Source: Flammula alnicola
Lineage: Eukaryota > Basidiomycota > Agaricomycetes > Agaricales > Strophariaceae
Reading direction: 5' to 3'
Length of the DNA: 64,000 bases
Assembly: GCA_015499995.1 (NCBI GenBank)
Contig: JADNRV010000082.1
Span: 62,001 to 126,000 of the forward strand
The position numbers and the translations under genes are program-made. The notes under the pieces are model-generated. The model was not told where the DNA came from, did not search any database, and saw only the letters and a list, made by a program, of their open reading frames with translations. The first letter of the stretch is position 1. Each line of letters opens with the position of its first letter. Below are positions 59,101-64,000 of the stretch, one piece after another.

Positions 59101-61915
59101 GCCGCGGAAAGCAGGCCGCAGGAGAAGGAGGTCACGGACATCGAATCCCAGATTCCTGACTACCTCAAACCGTATGCCGTTGCGCCTGTAGAATGGGACC
59201 CGGATGCCAAAGTACGCCTCCGCTCTTACTCCGGGGAGTCCTGCGTCCATACCAGCAATCTGGTTTGGAGTGGCTTGCAAGCTTGCATATCAATAGACTC
59301 AATGGTATTCTCGCTGACGAAATGGGTCTAGGGTTCGTCTCTCCCTATATTTTGTGCTTGCATATATTAATTACTTTTTTTCATGCAGCAAAACGATACA
59401 AACCATTGCTCTTCTTGCGCATCTTGCTTGCGATCGTGGTATATGGGGACCTCATCTCATAGTACGTACCGCCTAATCGTTATTAGCTAACTTCGATTCC
59501 TAACCACATTCTTAGGTCGTTCCTACCAGCGTGCTTTTGAACTGGGAAATGGAGTTCAAAAAGTTCCTGCCTGGTTTCAGGATCTTAGCTACCATGGCAC
59601 AACCAAGCGACGCAAGGAGCTTCGGCAAGGATGGAACGACAAGCACCACTTCAACGTCTGCATAACATCTTATACGCTCGCAAGCAGGGATGCCCACATT
59701 TTCAAACGCAAAGCTTGGTATTACATGATTCTTGACGAAGCGCATATGATCAAGAACTTCAAGTCGCAGCGATGGAACATCCTCCTCATGTTCAGGTCTT
59801 ACCGCCGTCTACTCTTGACTGGCACACCCCTCCAGAATAACCTTACTGAACTTTGGGCACTTCTTCAATTCCTAATGTCCGGTGCCAATTTCGCCAATCT
59901 CAAGGAATTCGGTGAATGGTTTTCAAGTAAGCATTCGATATTCAATGTCCAAAAATATGATAGTACCTGTCCTTTCTTTAGATCCTTTGGAGAAGGCGAT
60001 CGAAATGGGTACCGCTCTCAACGATGACACAATGCAAACCGTCTCTAAGCTCCACACTGTTTTACGACCCTACTGCTCCGTCGACTCAAGCGAGACGTTG
60101 AGAAGGAGCTTCCGAGCAAATTCGAGCATCTGACTATGTGCCCACTTTCCAAAAGGCAACGGTTCCTTTACGACGAGTTCATGTCGCGGCCCAGACTCGA
60201 GATGCCTTGGACTCGGGAGTCTATCAGAAGATCGCCAACATTTTGATGCAATTGCGGAAAGTGTGCAATCACCGGATCTCTTCGAAGTTCGACCAATCGT
60301 TACATCGTTTGCCATGGCCCGATCAGCCATCGCTGATTTTGAGATCAAGGAATTGCTCGTCCGACGGCGACTGCTGAGCGACGACGAAACGTCAGTTTGG
60401 ACGTCGTCGGGCTGAGCTTCATTGATCGGCAGAATGTTTCTCTGTTGACTGCCGTGGAGACTCGGCGGTTAGATGCTACCACCAAGCTGCCTTATTTCAG
60501 TGAAACTGCAGGAGAACCACCGCCAAAAGACACCCGCACTATTTCTGGTTATCGCAAGTATTCCGCCTATGCAAGCGAGCCGGCACCATCGCCCGTTGGG
60601 CACATGTAGGATATCTCAACAGGCTTCGTTGCTCTCGGATACCTATCTACAGCGAAGAAGCTCTGTCGGTGGTCAGACGGATGTCTAGTTCTATCGTTCC
60701 TTTCTCCGACATTAATCCTCGCATCGATTACCTCGAAAGGGTGGATCGGGTAAATCAAGGCGTGAAGTCGTACACAACACGAGCTCAGGAGATGGCCAGC
60801 TTGGTTGACCGATTTGCGTTTATCACTCCACCTGTCGTTGCTTGGGATCTACCTCATATCGCACTCTCCGGATACGAAGATGAGATTTTACAACAACCCT
60901 TGGATTTCGACGAGGTGCTACATCCTGCTGCGTCAAGCTGCAGATCGCCTTCCCTGATCCGTCTCTCCTCCAATACGACTGCGGCAAGTTGCAGAAGTTA
61001 GCCAACCTCCTTCGAGAGAAAAAGGCTGGGGGCCACCGAATTCTCATCTTTACACAAATGACACGTATCCTGGACATCTTGGAGACCTTCCTCAACTTTC
61101 ACGGTTATCTCTATCTGCGGCTTGATGGTGCTACCAAGATCGAAGATCGGCAGTACATTACCGAACGCTTCAATGCCGATCCCAGGATTTTCTGCTTCAT
61201 CGCGTCTTCGAGATCCGGCGGTGTGGGTATAAAGTAAGCTCGTTCGTCTCTCTGATCCGCTTTGGTTTCACTGATTACATCAATTGTAGCTTGACCGGAG
61301 CAGATACAGTCATCTTCTATGACAGCGATTTCAATCCACAGATGGACAGGCAGTGTGAGGATCGGTACGTCTCTTTTTTACCCTCATGGTCACCGTTTTC
61401 AACGCTAATCAATCAACATTATTACAGCGCACATCGCATTGGTCAAATACGTGATGTGCACATCTATCGATTCGTCTCACAGTACACCGTCGAGGAAGCT
61501 ATGCTTCGCAAAGCCAATCAGAAACGATCGCTAGACGACTTGGTCATCCAAAAGGGCGAATTGACTGGCGGACGCTGTTCAGCGATGAAACTGCCCTGAC
61601 AAGGCACTGGGCGACTTTGAGGACGCGGAGGATCGACATGCGGCTGCCGTTGCGGCACGAGAAGAGATATCGTTGGTCGGTGCGGATGAGGCTGACTTTG
61701 GAGGTGGGGATGCTGAGGCAGGACCTGAGACGGGCGGTGGTCCAGGGTTGTCGACGCCCGCTGATGACCTAGGTGATGTTGACTTGGCAGGTGGCGAGGT
61801 GGACGAGGGCGGCGCAGAGGACGAGGATCAGGACGAGCAGGGTGGGTCTGTGGTGGAGTATATGCTAAGATTTGTCGAAGAGGACTACGACTATTTCCGC
61901 GAGTGGCGCCTGTAG
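56107..61915 (+). CDS. SWR1: SWR1, SNF2-family ATPase of the H2A.Z-exchange complex
   Basis: Swr1 swaps H2A for H2A.Z in nucleosomes. The N-terminus (from ATG 56107) is disordered. An HSA region follows, with [20 protein letters not shown] and then [17 protein letters not shown], a Swr1 hallmark. A Glu/Asp-rich tract (58310-58480) and an Arg-Ser patch follow, as expected for the histone-binding insert. The ATPase begins [20 protein letters not shown] and has ADEMGLGKT (Walker A, split by an intron at 59329), [10 protein letters not shown] (DEAH), [10 protein letters not shown], the long Swr1/INO80 insertion, then [20 protein letters not shown] and [19 protein letters not shown]. The C-terminus is acidic. 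Frame breaks near 59587, 60074, 60188, 60273, 60560, 61563 and 61605 are mostly explained by single missing bases, so the gene is probably intact in the organism. Confidence 0.92.
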
Positions 61916-62318
61916 GCTTGGGGATTGGGCCGGCATTTTTTGGCGTTCTTTATTAGTTTCGATACCTTGCCGTTGTATATTTGGACATTTTTGTATTCTA
62001 CAATGCTACTTATTATAATTTTACTATACCAGAATACTTGCATGCTCTATCACTTACCGAATGTGTGTGTATGTGCTGTTGTTGAATTCAGAAAATGAGA
62101 AATGAGGAACGAGGTATCTATCGTTGGGTTTGGTGTTCCTTTATGTAAGGATATCGACTGCGAGCTTCTACGATAGCGACGACAGCAAAAAAATAGCAGA
62201 TGAGAGAGGATGCGAGGATGCTGACTGGGAAGAGGAATTTTTTAGACAAAAAAATAAAAGAAAGAACAATCCAATATACTTGCGAGAAAGGGAAGGAGAG
62301 ATTGAAATCGTGGAGGTT
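61916..62318. other. Shared 3' region of convergent genes
   Basis: A/T-rich sequence between the SWR1 stop and the stop of the minus-strand gene. No gene was recognised. Confidence 0.5.
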
Positions 62319-63514
62319 TCATGATGATTCGAGAGCGCGCATCAGTTGCGAGAGCCTATTCTCGTATGGCGCGAACATGGCATTGAATTCGGCTGCATTT
62401 ATTGGCAGCTTCTCCGAGGGTGCTGCTGGACTGGCCACAGCATCTGCTACGCCATGCATAATTGCATCTAAGGTTGCAACCCGTGGTACAGGTCGCATCT
62501 GCTTTGCGTCACTTCGACTGGCTCCCGCGTATCTGGGCGACAGAGAGCGATGATTATGACTATGACCGGAGGGCGAGAACGATTGGGATGACGGCTTCAT
62601 TATTTCGATTTTCCTTTCTTCCACTGCTGGACTGAGCTTGGGTTCGGGTGGGTACGGTTTAACTCTCAAAGGCGGGAGAACAGGCGATTGCGCTGGATCT
62701 TGCTTATAAAACGCATGAGGACCTGCATATGCGAAGATAGGCGAAACAGAAGGTTCAGGGGTGATAGTGTTGGCGGGCGTAGGGAGGCGGTTGGCTGGGT
62801 TTGGCTGGGCTGCTGCTTTCTGCTGCTGCCAGCGCACCCATGCAACGACATCTGAGTAGGTGGCTCCTGTGCTTGCCAGTAGTGTGGCCCAGGTTCTGAC
62901 CACTTCCGGTGGAGGGTTTTGTTGAGCTTTTAGTAACACACTGAGGTGCTCCAAAATCGGGGCATTTAATGATGGAAATCCTGTTGAAAAGCATTGTCAG
63001 AACATTGGCCTTTCTGCCGTGACTTGGAGCGCATATATGCGGATATATGCTCGCTTTTAAGCTTGGGTTCAACTTACGTGTGTCGAGGTTGTTAAGAAAA
63101 GCTTGTTGCTCCAAAGCGTCTTTCAATTTGGCAAGACGTCTGTCAAACCAACCGGTCGTGTTGAGGACCTTGTAAAATTCACATCCTGGGACTTTCTACT
63201 CCAACCGAAAAAAAAGTTGAACTCGGGATTATTGACCTCATGTTATAAAGAAACGTTACCTTTATTCGCTCCGTCAGTACCTTCCTGACCGCGGAGCTAG
63301 GCATTTGGTCAGGAAATCTATCCCAGTGTTCTGCATCATAGTGGTAGTCAGTGAAAGGGCGATGTTGACGGTTATTTGTCAAAGTACCTTGTAGGATTGC
63401 GACCCCCTGCGGTTTTAGACGTCTTGCCGAGAGTGCCATTTCGCGCTGGGTGGAAGGACCTGCAGATGCTGAAACTGCAGTGTCTGCACTCCTTGGTGCC
63501 ACTGCATGAAACAT
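62319..63514 (-). CDS. Uncharacterised protein with a helical, homeodomain-like segment
   Basis: At least three exons: 63514 to about 63259, then the exon containing CEFYKVLNTTGWFDRRLAKL (about 63197-63078), then about 62985-62319. They join through GTAACG/GTAG and GTAAGT/CAACAG junctions to roughly 340 residues. A further in-frame 57 nt intron near 63336-63392 is possible. The middle is a run of amphipathic helices (LAKLKDALEQQAFLNNLDTR, LEHLSVLLKAQQNPPPEVV). It is followed by TYSDVVAWVRWQQQK, which resembles the recognition-helix end of a homeodomain (V-x-x-W-x-x-x-x-x). The C-terminal 200 residues are Pro/Ser-rich and end with an amphipathic FNAMFAPYENRLSQLMRAL helix. A DNA-binding role is conceivable but unproven. 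Confidence 0.55.
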
Positions 63515-63714
63515 GGATGGGAGAGGTGAAAAAACAGGGCCTTTTTAATAGGACACCTGTGGGCTTCTGCTTCAACTTGTGCCAGCGTGCAAAAGTATTT
63601 TAGGAACAATTTTTTTGCAGTCACTCAAAGGCTCTTCTCACTTTTTCCTATTTCTGAGAGAGGGATGAGGGAGAGAATTGGGAGGAAGTGATAATGGACA
63701 GATTCCCATGAGGC

Positions 63715-63724
63715 TTTATATAAA
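63715..63724 (-). promoter_or_regulatory. TATA-like element of the terminal minus-strand gene
   Basis: The palindrome tttatataaa lies 200 bp upstream of the ATG at 63514. It is the only TATA-type string in the flank. From 63725 to the window end nothing else was recognised. Confidence 0.4.
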
Positions 63725-64000
63725 GGTTTGAAAGACTGACTCTGAGTGCCTCATTCTAGCAAATTCTGTGCTTTGAGGCATCACAATTAACGGCGACCTT
63801 ATCGATTGACATAATCATCTCTCCTCTCTCCTGGTAGGGAAATCAGTGTACTAAAATTTGAATTGAAACGTGCCTCCCAGGTTGCACCCTCCCCTGGATC
63901 TGGGGCTCAATGTGCTTAGATGCAGGGCCAACTGCGATTGATAAAGACCTTCAAAGGTTCATCAAGGCCTACACGCAAAGTTAATAGTTTAACTCATCTT

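Overview
The window is nuclear DNA of a filamentous basidiomycete, most likely an Agaricomycete. Genes are split by many short introns of about 40-70 nt. C/T-rich leaders precede start codons. The gene content (GCN1, SWR1, a PKA-type kinase, a cerevisin-like protease, BTB and F-box family members, ankyrin-type proteins) is typical of mushroom-forming fungi. No rRNA gene, confident tRNA or CRISPR array was found.

Layout. 0-3.1 kb: one arm of a ~1.4 kb inverted duplication carrying an orphan protein gene, then a type II membrane glycosyltransferase-like gene. 3.3-4.5 kb: a decayed Tc1/mariner-type element with a TA target duplication and a transposase DNA-binding remnant. 4.7-10.7 kb: three small-molecule enzymes, a family III CoA-transferase, a beta-propeller lactonase and a PrpF-family isomerase, possibly an organic-acid catabolic group. 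11.6-12.2 kb: a small single-pass membrane protein. 12.7-21.9 kb: the translation-stress regulator GCN1. 22-30.5 kb: a duplication-rich accessory region with three BTB/POZ paralogs (one damaged), the second arm of the inverted duplication and two broken F-box-type genes. 31-38 kb: a small unknown protein, a subtilisin-like protease and an ankyrin-type gene. 39-41 kb: a dead tandem copy of the ankyrin-type gene. 41.7 kb: a 178 bp MITE, followed by about 6 kb without a recognisable gene. 48.4-63.5 kb: a dense housekeeping block with a GNAT acetyltransferase, a tiny Cox14-like mitochondrial protein, a SET-domain methyltransferase, a PKA catalytic subunit, the SWR1 chromatin remodeller and a Ser/Pro-rich unknown protein.

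A general caution applies. Several strongly conserved genes (GCN1, SWR1, prpF-like, the PKA C-terminus) contain many single-base deletions, nearly all where one base of a short homopolymer is missing. This looks like uncorrected sequencing error rather than gene death. Frameshifts here should not be read as pseudogenes without checking. The decayed ankyrin paralog and the F-box relic at 29.3-30.5 kb carry true nonsense substitutions or stops and are better pseudogene candidates.

Exon limits were derived by hand from GT/AG signals, reading-frame continuity and remembered family motifs. No alignment was run.
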